Source of the DNA: Acidobacteriaceae bacterium
Lineage (GTDB): Bacteria; Acidobacteriota; Terriglobia; Terriglobales; Acidobacteriaceae
Reading direction: 5' to 3'
DNA: 5,704 bases
NCBI GenBank assembly: GCA_003139975.1
Contig: PLHN01000372.1
Location: 1 to 5,704 of the forward strand
A model generated the notes under the pieces. It was given only the letters and a program-made list of their open reading frames with translations. It was not told the DNA's origin and ran no database searches. The translations under genes and the position numbers were made by a program. The stretch's first letter is position 1, and every line of letters begins with the position of its first letter. This document shows positions 5,203 through 5,704 of the stretch, piece by piece.

Positions 5203-5427
5203 ATGTTAGCCATCCGCCTTCCCGCAACCATCGAAAAACGCCTTGACCGCCTGGCCAAGCGCACTGGGCGCACCAAGACCTATTACGCGCGGCAAGCCAT
5301 ATTGGAGCACTTGGCCGACTTGGAAGCCGTCTACCTAGCCGAGCGGCGTCTGGAAGCCATACGCAGCGGGCGAACAAAGACTATCCCCATCGAAAAGGTG
5401 ATGCGCCGCTATGGCATGGGCGATTGA
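5203..5427 (+). CDS. relB: RelB-like antitoxin with ribbon-helix-helix DNA-binding domain
   Basis: This 74-residue protein is the antitoxin of a type II toxin-antitoxin pair. I chose ATG 5203 because AAGAGG sits 6 nt upstream and the protein then opens with the family-typical MLAIRLP; the TTG at 5182 lies in the promoter palindrome. Residues 1-6 form the DNA-contacting beta strand, about 7-20 helix A (ATIEKRLDRLAKRT), and 24-41 helix B (TKTYYARQAILEHLADLE), a ribbon-helix-helix fold. The remaining part (42-74), including RRLEAIRSGRTKTIPIEKVMRRYG, is the likely toxin-wrapping arm. It should neutralise the downstream toxin and, with it, repress the operon at the palindrome 5174-5191. The stop overlaps the toxin start by 17 nt. 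The gene symbol is a family-level name. Confidence 0.9.
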   Translation: MLAIRLPATIEKRLDRLAKRTGRTKTYYARQAILEHLADLEAVYLAERRLEAIRSGRTKTIPIEKVMRRYGMGD

Positions 5428-5680
5428 GTTCGATCCTGCTGCGAGACGAGAACTCAACAAGCTCGATGCTGCCATCTCACGCCGAATTCTGAAGTTCCTG
5501 TTGGAGCGCGTGGCCAAACTGGACGATCCGCGCAGGATTGGCGAGCGGCTGCAAGGAAAGCTCCATCATCTTTGGAAGTATCGCGTTGGCGATTACCGCA
5601 TCCTCTGTTCGTTCAAGCAAGACGTACTGGTTGTCCTCGTACTTGAAATTGGCCATCGCCGTGAGGTGTATAAGCGTTGA
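5411..5680 (+). CDS. relE: RelE/ParE-family toxin
   Basis: The 89-residue protein has the RelE fold order: beta strand WAIEFDPAA, helical hairpin (about 10-37, ending in DDPRRIG), then a beta sheet LHHLWKYRVGDYRILCSFK, DVLVVLVLEIGHRREVY. The GDYRILC motif places Arg 63 where E. coli RelE has Arg 61, Lys 56 near its Lys 54, Arg 83 or 84 near its Arg 81, and Tyr 87 at its Tyr 87. This set supports ribosome-dependent mRNA cleavage over the gyrase-directed ParE mode, though that alignment is by eye. It starts at ATG 5411 inside the antitoxin gene (17-nt overlap, different frame), so translation is probably coupled and toxin output held below antitoxin. The gene is complete; nothing suggests inactivation. 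Confidence 0.9.
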   Translation: MAWAIEFDPAARRELNKLDAAISRRILKFLLERVAKLDDPRRIGERLQGKLHHLWKYRVGDYRILCSFKQDVLVVLVLEIGHRREVYKR

Positions 5681-5704
5681 CCTGACTCTGCAATCTCAGA
5701 ACTT

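Noticed and set aside
5165..5377. N-terminal 71-codon extension of the unknown minus-strand protein
   Set aside because: It is antisense to the antitoxin and crosses its promoter; its Trp/Arg-rich composition looks like shadow sequence.

Overview
The window looks like a piece of a GC-rich bacterial chromosome. Gene content and style (secreted YtcJ-type amidohydrolase paired with an M20 peptidase, a ribH-nusB pair, short GTCAGCC-type tandem repeats and a GAGACGGG hairpin between and inside genes) remind me of Acidobacteriota. That assignment is inference from general appearance, not a search result.

Layout. Positions 1-2501 (+) hold the 3' part of an M20-family metallopeptidase and, overlapping its stop codon by 4 nt, a complete exported amidohydrolase with all expected metal ligands. 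Together they form a likely two-gene hydrolytic unit. Positions 2556-2888 (+) hold a small three-helix membrane protein of unknown function. Positions 2921-4852 (-) hold three genes read leftwards: an enoyl-CoA hydratase/isomerase, then ribH (lumazine synthase), then nusB (transcription antitermination factor). Just upstream of the hydratase, 18 nt away on the same strand, is a 97-residue protein I do not recognise (4871-5164). Positions 5174-5680 (+) hold a complete RelB/RelE-like toxin-antitoxin module with an extended -10 promoter overlapped by a near-perfect palindrome, the expected autoregulatory operator. The unknown protein and the toxin-antitoxin pair diverge from the same 38-nt gap.

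The most unusual stretch is 3330-4064, around ribH and nusB. The ribH reading frame has no ATG, GTG or TTG before a GTG that lies inside the conserved first beta strand, so the true start is probably a non-standard codon upstream; an ACG preceded by AGGGGGGA is the best candidate. The ribH C-terminal tail is encoded by a heptamer tandem repeat. A second, inverted copy of the repeat sits where the nusB Shine-Dalgarno sequence should be. In one transcript these two copies could pair over 19 bp, competing with a 10-bp local hairpin that uses the same nusB leader bases. A separate hairpin repeat sits between the hydratase gene and ribH.

I saw no rRNA, tRNA, CRISPR array or insertion sequence. The only credible system-like novelty is the divergent unknown gene next to the toxin-antitoxin pair, and the repeat-shaped ribH-nusB junction.
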